DNA of 64,000 nucleotides, from positions 1 to 64,000 of the forward strand of contig JAANBB010000083.1 in NCBI GenBank assembly GCA_014621425.1, written 5' to 3'. The position numbers and the translations under genes were made by a program. The notes below the pieces were generated by a model, which worked only from the letters and a program-made list of their open reading frames with translations, did no database searches and was not told the DNA's origin. Below, one piece after another: positions 11,326 to 22,466 of the stretch. Origin of the DNA: Cylindrodendrum hubeiense (taxonomy: Eukaryota; Ascomycota; Sordariomycetes; Hypocreales; Nectriaceae). The first letter of the stretch is position 1, and each line of letters opens with the position of its first letter.

Positions 11326-13137
11326 ATTACATGTCATCGTTTTCATTGTTCGCGCAGTCTCTGGAGAATAAAGGTTTATTTCATTCATGGCCAATTTGGC
11401 GTCGGTGAGCATCTCGTGATCGAGACTTGGCGGGTGAAATTGAGCTTCGGCCGAACCAGTATTCCTATGATGAAAGTTTTCATTGGTTCACCCCTACCAA
11501 TACTTAACTCGTCTGTTCAATTTTCTTTTGCCATGGCTCCCCAACGAACTTTCCAAACGGAATGTGACAGTACTATATTGAAGTTTGCTTGATGCTTGGC
11601 AGCTGAGCAAGGCGTTTATGCGCGGAGACGGAGCTGATCAATAGAAGATGGCATCATGAATGGTTACTGGTACATGGTAGACACCCCTTCATTCGCAGAT
11701 CGCTGCCAAAAACAGCGATCCCATCTCATCTTCGGAGGTTACCCTAGAGAGTATCTTACTTTGATTCAAATACACTGACGTTGTGGGATGCACTTGCAGC
11801 TCGGGTTCAGGTGTACATCGTCGGATCCTCATCCCTTTGACTGCCATAAGACTCCTTTCTCTACTAGATAACGATTACAGCCGTTGTTGGTGAATTTCGG
11901 TCTCAATACTTGAGTTCCCATTTATTTTCGCCCTATATTGAAGTATTGCCGATCGTTCTAGACAGAAGGCTAGGCGAGACAACACCAAAGTCACAGCACC
12001 TGTGAGCTTGAAGGCAATTATGGATACGGTACAAAGAATCCAGCTGCACCCAAAGGAGATCTGCGGATCCTCTAGCGAATTTCCCCGCGAATATGGGTAC
12101 ACAGAGCCGGAAGTGACAAGCTCCCCTCGGACCCTCGCCTCGTGGGGACAAAGCCAAGGAAACAACTGTCTTGGCAGCGACTTTGATCGGAGATGTGGCT
12201 CCATCAAAGTTGCTCGACAAGGCTTTTGAGTTTTTGCCAACTTGAATTAGCTACTTACTCCATACACCCCCAATCAATCGGATCCGAAACTTATCCATCA
12301 TGTTCACGAGCCATCCGCATACTCAACTTGGAAGAGTGGTCCCAACTCCACCACTCGCATCAGTTGCCGCTTCCGATTCATCTCAACACGGACATCACCT
12401 AGCTCATTCAACTCACTTATCCTATTACAATAACATACTCAACCGTTCAGACGCGTTTCAACATATTACTTGGTCCATGGCAGGAGCTTTTCAAAGACGC
12501 TCCAGTCTTTGTATCCGATCTAACCGCCGGCACGATCCGTCGCTAAGGATGTGTCACTCGTGTAAAAATTGCGCAAGCTTTAAAAGGCAGAGAGAAAATG
12601 ATCCACCTGGGTTGATAGATTATCCATCTGGTTTAGGACAGATAGGATCATCTCGCGTGGGAACGCCTCTAAGATCACTCCACTATTATCATCACCTCCC
12701 AGATTCCGCTCAACCCAGAGCTACACGACTCAAGAGCCGAGACCTTCATCTCCGCGGCACACGTCATCAACGGCCAAGACCTCCCAGTCGCTAAGCAATC
12801 AGGATCTGAGACCCTAGCGCTCCTCCATGGAATGCACAACGTGGGGCTATGCATGTTGAAGCCTCTGAATCTGGGGGCACTCGGCTGTATCCGTGCTATA
12901 GCCATGAACGGTTGCAAGTATTGGGTTTTATGCGGAGGGTGAAGTCAAATCCGGTGATGGTTTATTTGCTCCGTTCCTCTAGAGTAAGCGATCTAGTTTA
13001 CTTATGCAGTGGCAAATGACGAATCTCAAATCTCAAAGTCCGAAGCTGTCCAGCAGATGTCTTCGCAGAACTCATATCCGCTGTTTTCTCAGACCAAGTT
13101 CTATCCTTCTCTCAACACATGAAATTATGACACAATT
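11326..13137. other. Intergenic, with a possible gene relic
   Basis: A 1.8-kb spacer between two convergent genes. Most of it shows no coding signal. The plus-strand frame through 12457-12942 reads protein-like segments broken by stops and is listed separately. Confidence 0.45.
12457..12942 (+). pseudogene. Possible decayed coding sequence, several in-frame stops
   Basis: One plus-strand frame begins FNILLGPWQELFKDAPVFVS and ends, after several internal stops, in a run of about 88 open codons containing TFISAAHVINGQDLPVAKQ and HGMHNVGLCMLKPLNLGALG. Both segments are in the same frame, which is why I read them as parts of one former gene rather than chance. I cannot name the family. Alternatives are an unrecognised spliced gene or coincidence. 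The stops cluster in 12540-12680. Confidence 0.22.
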
Positions 13138-14147
13138 TCATAGCTCATCCTTCGCATCCAACTCCATCTGCAACTGTGTCACAATGCCCGCCGCAGCAAA
13201 GGCGCCCATCGCCTGGGCCTGAACAACCGCCTTCTTCATCGTCGCGGCGTCCCCGGCCGCGAAGCACCCCTTGACGCTGGTCTCAAAAAACGGTTCGTCG
13301 ACTTTAATGTCTCCCGACGGCAAGCGCTCCAGGCCCAGCTCGTCGACGAACGGCGCCTTCTGTGCGATGCTCGGGTGGTTCGCGATGAACCCTTCCGTCT
13401 TGGTCGTGCCGTCCTCGAAGTGAATCGTCACCTCAGGGCCGCCGTCCTTGAGCTGGAAGCGAGCGATCTTGCGGTTGTCGAAGTGTATTTTGCTGCTTTG
13501 GAGCTTCCCTTGTAGGCTGGCGTGCAGCTGCTCGTTGTCGTTGGTGTAAACAGTGACGCTCTTCGCAAGTCGCTTGGCCATGGGACTGATATGGAGGAGT
13601 TTTTCGGGTGCGGTCAGGAAGCCGCCGGCCAGGACGCCGGCTGACTCGGTGCCACGCTCTTCGAAGCCGTGGCAGAAGAGGCAGTGGAATCTGAGACGGA
13701 ATGTTAGTTTCGGAGAATTACAGTCTGCAAAATCGGTGTCACTCACATGCCATGCCCCCAACACTCCTCGTATCCCTCGAGTTGATCCTCCATAACATCC
13801 CGAATACCAGTTCCCAAGCCAAGCTTCCTACCCTGGTACACGGTACCCTTGTTATCGACTGCCTCAAACACACCCGTGTCCAGTTTCCGGACCGACTCGA
13901 TGGTCGCAGACTTGAACTCAATAGTCTCATAGCGCCTCAGCAGATCAGCTTTAGCTTTAGCTCGGTACTCGGCCGGGTCAACATGGTCAAACCCGAGGAC
14001 GTTGTGCATGTGCTTTGTTCTTGCGTTCCTGTACGACCCAGAGTCGAGTACTACGGCAGTGTACAGCTGACGGGCAAGCCCGGTGGCCATTGCCAGGCCA
14101 GCGGGGCCGCCGCCGATGATTAGTACGTCGTAGAGCTTCGTCGACAT
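13138..14147 (-). CDS. FAD-dependent thioredoxin-reductase-like oxidoreductase (GliT-like)
   Basis: Flavoprotein with a redox-active disulfide, of the group including GliT and related dithiol oxidases. Two exons (14147-13747, 13690-13138) joined over a 56-bp intron give 317 residues. The FAD-binding Rossmann motif GGGPAG is at residues 12-17. The redox pair Cys137-Leu-Phe-Cys140 lies in [12 protein letters not shown], directly after the intron. The C-terminal FAD motif is [10 protein letters not shown]. The length matches low-molecular-weight thioredoxin reductases. No epipolythiodioxopiperazine (gliotoxin-type) pathway gene lies beside it, so a role in secondary metabolism is not supported by context. 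A general dithiol or thiol oxidase function is the safest call. It lies 767 bp upstream of the unknown polar gene's 3' end. Confidence 0.9.
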
Positions 14148-14914
14148 GGTTGTATAGATGGTGTAGTAATTCGTAGAGTGTTTTTGTGCAACAATGAATG
14201 AGCTTTCTATATATTGATGAATGTAGGATTTATAAGCCGTGAGATGAAGTAAGACGACGTATGATAAAGCATAATCGTGAGGCTCTGTGTCTTCAAACCG
14301 TCAGCTTATATTCATTCCAGAAAATATCCGGCCGGAGACATTGGCCTACTACTCCGGAGGCCGGGTGGGGCGCTCGGAGACATTTCTCGGCGTATTGCCT
14401 CTTTGGGCAAATGACGACCTAGGGTAACGTGGGTCGACGAGTAAATAATACAACGGTTTGAGGAGTCACTCAGGCATTCAAAGCAATATTACAGGGTTCA
14501 CAAAGCACAAAGAGTTGAATCATGTTTGGGAAGGAAAATAATGCTCGTGGTATTGTAGGTATCCCAGTATAATAAATGCGCTCGGCTGGCCAGCGAAAAA
14601 GTACAAAATAACAACGCTCTATACAAGACTATGCAAGCGGGTCCGCCAATGGACGCTTCTCTGTACACAATGATACAGTTAGGTGCCCCCAAGGGGTCGC
14701 TCCCACCCACGAAGCTCAAGCGGATAACCGCGAGCTCCAGCGGGCGAAGCAATCCTCGGGCCACCTCCATCCATCCACTCCACCCTTTTCACCTTGGAGC
14801 ACTCGCGACTCCCGGGAAGGCTAGGTTTGTGAGGACCAGTCCGCGGTGGGGCTCTCCCACCGGTGCACTGCTCAGAATCCCAACGGGGCGCGGGGGGATT
14901 CTGAGGCGGACCTG
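14148..14914. other. Intergenic, no gene seen
   Basis: 767 bp holding the promoter of the oxidoreductase gene and the 3' flank of the next gene. Short open frames on both strands have no recognisable motif. Confidence 0.5.
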
Positions 14915-15931
14915 CTACGAGTCGTCACCTAGCACAATCCAGGCATCGGAGGCCAGGGCGGCTGCACTATCTTGGACCTCCCGCTGCGAGGGGAGGTCGT
15001 CGAGATCGCTATCGGAAAAGCAATCGTAATCGGTAAGAAGATCGGAAATCAAATCGGGGGGCTGCGACGTGTCTACGTCGATATCGGGCTGTGAGCCGTC
15101 AAGCTCGTAAATGACACGCAGGGGCGCAAAGATGCGCGAGGTGCGAGAAGATGACTCTTGTGCGGAGCCATCTTCTGAGGGTTCTGAATCGGTAGACAGG
15201 AACTGGGCGATAGTTTGGTCACCACCCAGGTCGGTAAAGGACAAGTTCAGGTGCAGCTGGTCGAGATCGTCCCAGCCGCGCGCCGCCTTGTTCTTCCGCG
15301 AGCGCTTGGCGGGGCGGATAGAATAGATGGGCTCCTGGTGCTGGATACTGTTGAGGTCGAAGGTCTCGGCGCGGTCCTGCTCGTCATCGTAGAGCAGGCC
15401 CATGCGGTAGAGCTCGGCGACATCAACATCCTCCTTTACGGTGGGGTTGCGGCGAGAACGCTTGGCTGTGGCGGCATCGCGGAACGCATCCTCCCGCTCG
15501 AGGGAGGGCGTCCGGGCGAGGCGGAAACGGTCGCTGGGCAGAGGAACGGCGCTGCGGGCGAGGTTCTCGCCCTCGGACTTATCGTTAGACCATCGCGTGC
15601 GGGTGCGAGGAGTGCGGTCCCTCAGAGCACACGCAGCAGCGAAGGTGCCGTTGGCGCGCAAGTCGTTCTCTAGGCGAACTCGTCGAGTCGCAGGATTGGA
15701 GTCACCGCAGCGAGTACACTGCGGCTCACCTCCAATGCGGTTGGGACATACGAAGCCGAGTTCCTTGCAGAGATATCGGCCGGAGCCGTGGGCGTAGCGC
15801 TTGGCGGCAGCGCGGACGATATAGTTGCGGGAGCGAGGAGCGTAAGGCTTCTCGCTGAGGGGGAAGTGTCTGTGCCCGGATGACGAGGCTAAAAGGGGCC
15901 CGGAACTGGTGGGAAGAGTATCGAGATCCAT
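14915..15931 (-). CDS. Uncharacterised polar protein with a Cys motif
   Basis: Single-exon frame of 338 residues starting MDLDTLPTSSGPLLASSSGH. It is highly charged and largely disordered. A short folded candidate at residues ~35-80 contains YIVRAAAKRYAHGSGRYLC followed by CPNRIGGEPQCTRC, a Cys-x(n)-Cys-x2-Cys pattern that could bind a metal. Basic clusters (AKRSRR, AKRSRKNK) are possible nuclear signals. The C-terminus is strongly acidic and ends DAWIVLGDDS. No known domain is recognised. The open antisense frames here are shadows of high-GC third positions. A TATAAA-like string lies only ~25 bp above the ATG, too close for a usual promoter. Confidence 0.7.
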   Translation of the reverse strand: MDLDTLPTSSGPLLASSSGHRHFPLSEKPYAPRSRNYIVRAAAKRYAHGSGRYLCKELGFVCPNRIGGEPQCTRCGDSNPATRRVRLENDLRANGTFAAACALRDRTPRTRTRWSNDKSEGENLARSAVPLPSDRFRLARTPSLEREDAFRDAATAKRSRRNPTVKEDVDVAELYRMGLLYDDEQDRAETFDLNSIQHQEPIYSIRPAKRSRKNKAARGWDDLDQLHLNLSFTDLGGDQTIAQFLSTDSEPSEDGSAQESSSRTSRIFAPLRVIYELDGSQPDIDVDTSQPPDLISDLLTDYDCFSDSDLDDLPSQREVQDSAAALASDAWIVLGDDS

Positions 15932-18390
15932 GATGAAGGGGAAGCTTTTTGCTTTTATAAATGGAGTGGGTTGGGGGACGAGATGAGGTCGTCGATGGTG
16001 TGTGTTGTGGTCAAAAGGGCGTCAGCGATTGCGCAACTGGTAGCGTGCTGTAAGTCGGCAGTGGTGAGCTGTAAGGCTGGAGCCTGGGGGCTGTCGAGAC
16101 GGGAAGAATAGTTTGCGTGCTTGACGCTAAAGGGCGTAGGACTGGATCTCTGTGTCAGAGAGTTGGAAGATGGGGGAGGCATCTGGAACAGTCCCCGGGG
16201 ACGCAGGCATTATATCACGACTACGGCGGTTGGGGTGATTGGGCGAGCGGGCGAGGGAGTCATCTGGGCCAAGATGGTGTCAACGGCGCAAGGGCCATGG
16301 GCCATGGGCTCCGGCGGCCGGAATAGCAGGAATCACAGTAATCGCAGCTGTGGCGTCCAGGCCCCCATTGGAGCCTTCACCTGGGCGGCACAGTCCCTGC
16401 AAGACTGTAAGACCCTGGTACAAGGCCGACTGGCCGGTTGCCCAGCCATGCCGTGAGTCACCCTGACTGACGGGCCCGGGATTCGACGCGGGCGACGACG
16501 GGAACTGCGAGCCTACTGTCGACGCCTAGAGCGCAGAGGTGCAAGTGGCGCAGCCTGGGACGCCTGGGACGACGCCTGGTACCGATAACTGAACCACTGA
16601 ACCACTGAACCACCGAACCACGCCCGTCTCGGGCTTAGTCGGTTTCGATGATGGGGACACCGGGACACTAGGACGCTGCGATACTGGGACAACTGGGACT
16701 CTGGAGACATGAGACGGCGCTCACACGCCGCGCCACCGGGCACGCGGGGGCTGCATCGTCTGTGATACGGCGATAAGCACAGTCCCGGCACGCGTGCCTG
16801 GGACGGAATGGGCGCTCACACAGGGCGCATGATGCTTCTGGATTCCGGGGATGCCTTTGTGGCTGCAGGGTGTCTTTGTTGCGCCTTGTCTTTGACCATG
16901 TCGCCTTGTTGTTGGCCGTGTTCCCTTGTCTTGACCATGTCGGTACACCCGCAATACCGGGACTCCAGGCGGCTCCAGGCGGCCCCAGCCTGTGCACCCA
17001 GAGTCCCGCCATGTAGCAGGCTGCAGGCCATCATCGGCCATGTGACGACATCGGCGGCCGCGCCCTGATTGGCCGCTGCACTTGGGGGTCGCCTCCAGAT
17101 TACCGTCCACGCGCCACCATCCTCCACCACCACCCACCAACCGCGATGACGATAAGCCCAAAGTGGGTGTCGTCATCCGCCAGGCCCATTTCCAGGCGGC
17201 CCAGTTTTAGGGCGTTTTAGGGGACGTCACAGCCTGGGGGATCGTACTGTGCCCTGTATCTGCCTGCGCGGCCCACCGGTTTCTGTACCTTGGGGGGAGG
17301 GGAAAGGCCTCCGGGGGCACTGGGGGACTGACTGGGCTTGCATTGTCAGCTCGCTTCAGCTCCGCCCCGGACGAGTCATGCCGGGCAGTGCGGCGGGAGT
17401 CACTCTCGTCGCTTCGACTAGATTTGGAGTCAAGGCGTTTTATTGGACCTGGTCTTTGCTTTGATTTACTTTGCTTTGCTCGGGTTTCCTGAGGCATCCG
17501 GCTTGATGGATGACTCAAGGGACTCACGACTGGCTCTCACGACTGGCCCGCCCTCTGGAACACTCAATCGAGTGTGGGTGTCACGACGTTCCCATGATCT
17601 CGATCCGCCAAGGCAACGGTCCTCGCTCATCACATCCAAGGTCCCCGGCATTGGATGCAACTTCCACTTCGGGAAGCACGACGTCTTATCAAACACACCC
17701 AGTCGTCAACCTGTGACCTCCGGTAGCCGTCGATAGACTCTCCACTGGCGCTGCCCTGATACGTGCTCCGGGCGGATACTGATACGGCCTGATACTGGCT
17801 GATACGGCCCTCGTGCTCCATCCGTACGTCCCGATAAGGCCCGGCACCGTCTGGGCCACTCGGGCGTCCGCGCTGCTCCAGTTCGGGGAGGGCCTCAATC
17901 AGGATGGATGCCATGGATGCGACTCGGGCCTAGTTAGCGAAGCTTCTCCATTCATGCGCCCCCATGTCAAGATTCCCGGCTATTCGTCCATTCGTCCATC
18001 GTGGCCACGACACGCGCTCGCGTTCATGCTCACTTTCATGCTCACTTTCACACCCTCAACTCAACTCACGCAAACAAGGATGGACGGGTATGCAAATACA
18101 GCCAGCCAACCAACGAGCCACACCCACCCGCCCCAGCGTGTGCTGTGCCTTGCCTGGACATCCATTATCGTCAATCATCAAGGTCAATTCGTCATGCTCG
18201 TGTCAATCTCGATGGTCCAGTTCCATTTCCATTTCCATTTCCAACCATCCCGAACCCAGCCACCATCCAATTCCTTCTACGCATCATCCAGTCGTGCGTG
18301 ACACACTGGCACACTCCCTCTCCCCACACTGCTGCCTCCTCTCCCGCTCCCGCCTGTTCCTGCGAGCTTCTGTTCCCTTCCGCGCTCTCA
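15932..18390. repeat. GC-rich low-complexity spacer with short imperfect repeats
   Basis: About 2.46 kb without a supportable gene. It carries a run of CTGAACCAC-type units at 16577-16622, GGGACAC/TGGGACT units at 16650-16705, TGATACGGCC units at 17755-17810 and a CTCACTTTCATG repeat near 18030-18050. Open frames on all strands reflect base composition. The region is upstream of the 15931 gene and downstream of the NmrA-like gene. Confidence 0.5.
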
Positions 18391-19389
18391 TCATTCTCCA
18401 AGCTTCACTTGCATCCCCTCCAGGTACGTCTTCACATCCGTCATTGCAATCCCCCGCTGGAAATTCACCGTCTTCTCCTTGTCCCACGCCACACCTCGCC
18501 CCTGCGCAAAAGTATCCCGGTACTTGACCATGGTGTTCGGGTCCTCGTCCATCTGTCGTTGCAACTCCGCCGCGTCCCACAGTTCTCGCCGAAACTGGGT
18601 TTGAAAGTGTTGGTCCAGTAGGTCCGCCAGCCCGCCATACGAGATGGTGTCTCCGGCCGTGTATGCCACCTGGCTCTTGATGCCTTGCGGATCCAGCACC
18701 ACGTCCGCCGTCACTCGTCCAATGTCGCCAGGCGTCGAAAGCGTGATGCGGTTGTCCCAGCTTCCCAGCGCTCTCACTGTCCTCGCCTCTAGGTCGACGA
18801 CGCCGAAATCGGCCAGGAACAGGAAGCTCATGAACAAGCCCGTCGATACAATCACCCAATCCACCTGCGACTGCGCCCGCAGCCCCTTCCGCACCTCCAG
18901 CTGCTCGTCAAACAGGTCCTGCGAGCTGCCCTCTCCAATCAAGTCGTAGTCCATTCCAAACTGCCAGGGAAAGTAACGCTTCACCTGGGCCTCCACTACC
19001 GCTTCCAGGAGTTTGACCTGGGTCCCAGCTGGGAGTCCCATTCCGTTGCATGAGATGATGGTGTCAAAGTGGGCGAAGATGGCCGCCAGGTCCGACACCG
19101 ACGCCCCGACCACGTCGGCGGCCTCGAAGCCGACTCCCAAGGCGCGAATGCGCTGCGTCAGCTTCTTCTTCTCCGGGGCGGCCGAGTCCAGCGTCGCTTG
19201 TCTCAGCAACACCGAGATGCGCGTGTTATGGCGGCGGGGGTGTCGAGCCAGAGCCTCCAACATACCGAGGCCCAGCTCGCCTGCGCCGAGAACGAGCACG
19301 CTGTCGGTCATTTTCTGCGATGGGTTGTGCAGTCGGTCCAGAGCCTGCAGGTTGGCAATGGAGAGTTGGAGCAGCGGTTGATCTGACAT
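18391..19389 (-). CDS. NmrA-like NAD(P)-binding protein / isoflavone-reductase-like
   Basis: Atypical short-chain dehydrogenase of the NmrA/isoflavone reductase family. The 332-residue frame starts at 19389. An internal Met at residue 27 (position 19311) immediately precedes the nucleotide-binding strand MTDSVLVLGAGELGLGML, and is an equally good or better start. The GxGxxG motif is GAGELG. FPWQFGMDYDLIG and STGLFMSFLF are typical of the family's mid-region. No catalytic Tyr-x3-Lys is evident, consistent with a sensor or a reductase of the NmrA class. It is intronless. The family includes nitrogen regulators and phenylpropanoid-type reductases, and the substrate or partner here is unknown. 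Confidence 0.85.
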   Translation of the reverse strand: MSDQPLLQLSIANLQALDRLHNPSQKMTDSVLVLGAGELGLGMLEALARHPRRHNTRISVLLRQATLDSAAPEKKKLTQRIRALGVGFEAADVVGASVSDLAAIFAHFDTIISCNGMGLPAGTQVKLLEAVVEAQVKRYFPWQFGMDYDLIGEGSSQDLFDEQLEVRKGLRAQSQVDWVIVSTGLFMSFLFLADFGVVDLEARTVRALGSWDNRITLSTPGDIGRVTADVVLDPQGIKSQVAYTAGDTISYGGLADLLDQHFQTQFRRELWDAAELQRQMDEDPNTMVKYRDTFAQGRGVAWDKEKTVNFQRGIAMTDVKTYLEGMQVKLGE

Positions 19390-19876
19390 TTCTCATGGGC
19401 GGGCATCTGGATTATAGCCAAATAGCCTGTGATTTGGTCCATTGCCGTCTTACCACTTAGGAACAAGGTCGCCTCTCCTCCCGCCTCCGGCTGTGGGGAT
19501 GCCCGTGTCGATCCGAGATCCGACATGTTGGGGATCCGCTGATGTCACGTCTAAGTGGCGCTCAACCGCAGGCCGCCTTTTCGCCGCCACTCCCATGCTC
19601 TCCATCGCCAAGTTACCCTGTACCATCGTGCTAAATACGTCCTTATGTCCACAAACTCCGCCATCGTGGGGCCCTTGATGAGAAATCTAGTATCCAAGTT
19701 CCTCCGCTTCCATGTTTGGATTGGTAATGTTGCACCAGATGTTACCTTTTATCCCTCAGACGGGGTCGGGGTAATTTTATCAGTCCATTCGTCTTACCCA
19801 CTTATTGGGGAAGCAACATCACACGGTCACTGAGACAAAAAGAATCTGATAATGTTTAATAAATTTTCATTTCTGA
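19390..19876. other. Intergenic, no gene seen
   Basis: 487-bp spacer that is promoter for the NmrA-like gene and 3' flank of the protease. Nothing else is recognised. Confidence 0.5.
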
Positions 19877-21313
19877 TCAATACGACAAATTTAACGGTAC
19901 CGCCTGCTTGTTCGCAAACCCAATTGTTTTGGTCTTGATATTAAACACCACAAACTGAGCCTTAAGTAGAATATCACCGAGGATAGCAAAACCAATACCG
20001 TCCGATGTCTGGAGGCCGCCATAGCACCAGCTATTACCTACTGGACCGTAGCTCATGTACGCCCCTGGCACCTTGCCTCGGTACGGCCCAAGGCCAAAGT
20101 AGAAGTCTGGCAGTTTTGCTGCGCAGGGGAAGAGCATGACTCCCATAGATTTGTCCATCTTGGCGCCCTTGACTTTGGCATAGTAGGCATTCACGATTGT
20201 GGTCGGAGCCAAGAGAAGCGTCGTCCCGGTATCGACAATGGATAGCCAATTGAACTTTTTATATGGGTTTTTGCCAACCTTGTAGCCGGTGAGCGTAATC
20301 TGCCAGAATGGGCTGTTGCTGTTGATCGGGTTGTAATAAATGGAGCCCTTGTATTCGTTCTTGTCGACGTAGCCAAAGTTGTAGGTTCCTGGCAGACCCT
20401 TTTGCAGGTTGGATGTAAATATAGGCTGGGCGAGTGTGTTTTGAATGTTTTCAAAGTATGTCATTTGCTGGGTTGGACGAACGCTGTTGATGGTGCTAAA
20501 GGCCATGCCCATAATACCAGACGAGAAGGTATCTTCAGCAATTGAGGAAGATACCTGGGTTGCAGATTGTACTGCCTGAGTATTGGCAAAGGTGGCGCCG
20601 ATTGCCACCCTGTCAGTGTAGACAATGCCGCTGGCTCCTGAGCCATCTCCGTAGGTCAGGCCCCATGTGACGCCTTTCTGGAACTTACTCGTCGAGGACA
20701 AGCGCGGCCTGTACAGGATATGGCCTGCCGATGATGATTTGGGAGTATCGGTGGAAAATGTCCAGCTGCAGCTGGTTAGTTGGGGTTTGCTGGAAGAGGT
20801 CTAATATCCTCACAGATCAGCTGAACCCGTGTCTAGGTTCAAATACGTCAACTGAGCCGGGGTGCCCAACTTGACAGGCACCACGTACTCAGAGTCGTAA
20901 TATTTGGTCGGGAGCGATTGGGCGGTGCCGAATTTACCACCTACTGAACTGTCAGAGGCGGACGGCACAAGTTAGGAACGGGACTGACTGGGACTCGAGG
21001 CCTTGACACTTGGCGGTACAAAGCCCTCGACGGCCTGTTTTACCGCTGGCGGCGGCGTCTTGTTGTACTTGGCATACGCCCGGGCCATCTCCATAGGAGC
21101 GCCTAGGCCATGGTAGTTGTTGTTAATGACTTGTTTGAGCTTGAATTTCTTTCCGTTGGGGTTGGATCGGGTGAAGTGGGACGGGGGTGCGTCCTCTTCC
21201 CAGTATCCTTCCACCACTTCTTCGCGTGTGGATCGTTTACTGGAGCACGAGGAGGAGGCATCGACGCAACTCCCAAGCTGCGCGACAGTAAGTGCAATCA
21301 AAGATAGCTTCAT
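19877..21313 (-). CDS. Secreted aspartic protease (pepsin family A1)
   Basis: Aspergillopepsin-like endopeptidase active at acid pH. Three exons: 21313-20989, 20940-20814 and 20765-19877, giving about 446 residues. The signal peptide is MKLSLIALTVAQLGSCVDA. A propeptide follows to ~residue 115. The first active-site motif LDTGSADLW (Asp ~145) is split by the second intron (20766-20813). The flap region is LTYGDGSGASG (Tyr ~189). The second motif is IVDTGTTLLLAP (Asp ~329). The acceptor of intron 1 is ambiguous by three bases (20943 or 20940), changing one residue. The mature part has a Cys pair near the end as usual. It is predicted extracellular and could serve in nutrition or host degradation. 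Confidence 0.92.
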
Positions 21314-22466
21314 GATGAATTGCAGAGAGGATGGATGGCAGGGAATCAGGCAAAGGAGTGACGGATCTCCTCCTATTAACTAGTTACTATTAACATACTA
21401 TGGAATAAAATAAGATATTAAGCTCGAGATCTAAACTATCACCTTCACACGAGTCGGGGGATAGATCTTCGCTCGACCAACATGATTCTAGATTGCATTC
21501 GTCAAGTTGAGGAGACGGAGTTTTTGTGCCAATGGCCCAGTTGCATCATGTAGATCAGTGGTTTTACGGGGGGCTGGAATGAAGCCACAGCGGGCAGCTG
21601 GGATGCGAGGAATGCCAGGCGAATCTACATTTTGGCGGAAAAGCCCAAGAGCCCGCATTCCCGCAGCTAACGGGATCTAGACGGGATCGGCCTTGGCCTA
21701 AGTTGGGTCGCGGCACTGCGGCACTGGGGTTCTCCCGCAAACGGGTTGTAGTTTCACGCCTCTTGGAGTCGCGACCACGCGACATTGACTTTTCTCGCGT
21801 ACGCTTGCGGACGACAAGGCGTCGAGGCGCCCGTCTTCATCGTTGGCGTCCCCAACGATGCTGGGACAATTGGTCGTGACCCCGGAACTACCCAGGTGGC
21901 GCATGGTATTTTCCATGATGTCTTGGGCGTGACCGAGAAATCGGATCAAGTGGCTTGGCCAAGTTGCTGGACCAAGTGGCTTGTCCGTCGACGATTGAAT
22001 ATTGAACGCTTGTGCCACATGGAGAAGCAAGAGTCATCTTGTTGGAGTCGGTGTAAGTATGTTGGCGTACGCGACATTGATGGTAATGACTAGTGCAAAT
22101 GAATCATCCCTTGGGGGCGATCCAACGTAAGCCGGAGTCATGGCAAATTAGCAATTACGCGTTGACGCTGAAGATGAGTCGAAACGACATCACCATGGTA
22201 GAGGCCTAAAATGTGAGCGTTAACACATGGGAGTGAGTCTTAGGAGACGGCCTTCATTGGACGAAATGACTGACGGCGAGACCGTGACTCACTAACAAAA
22301 AAGAATACCCCACTAAAAAAAAAGAAGTCTTCGCACAACTTACAACTGCGTCGCCGATAAGATAACCACCAAACCACCAAACCCCGCGATAACTCTCAAG
22401 GTGGGACACAAAAATTCCAAAACCACCAGGAACACAACACCACAAACCCTCTCTCACACGCCCGCC
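21314..22466. other. Divergent promoter region, protease / RIO1
   Basis: 1.15 kb between the minus-strand protease and plus-strand RIO1 genes. There is an AT-rich palindrome-like patch near 21370-21400. The frame 22401-22466 is in phase with RIO1 but the better start is at 22467. No other gene is seen. Confidence 0.5.

Noticed and set aside
15953..15960. TATAAA box for the 14915-15931 gene
   Set aside because: It lies about 25 bp above the ATG, which would leave almost no 5' leader, so it is probably a chance match.
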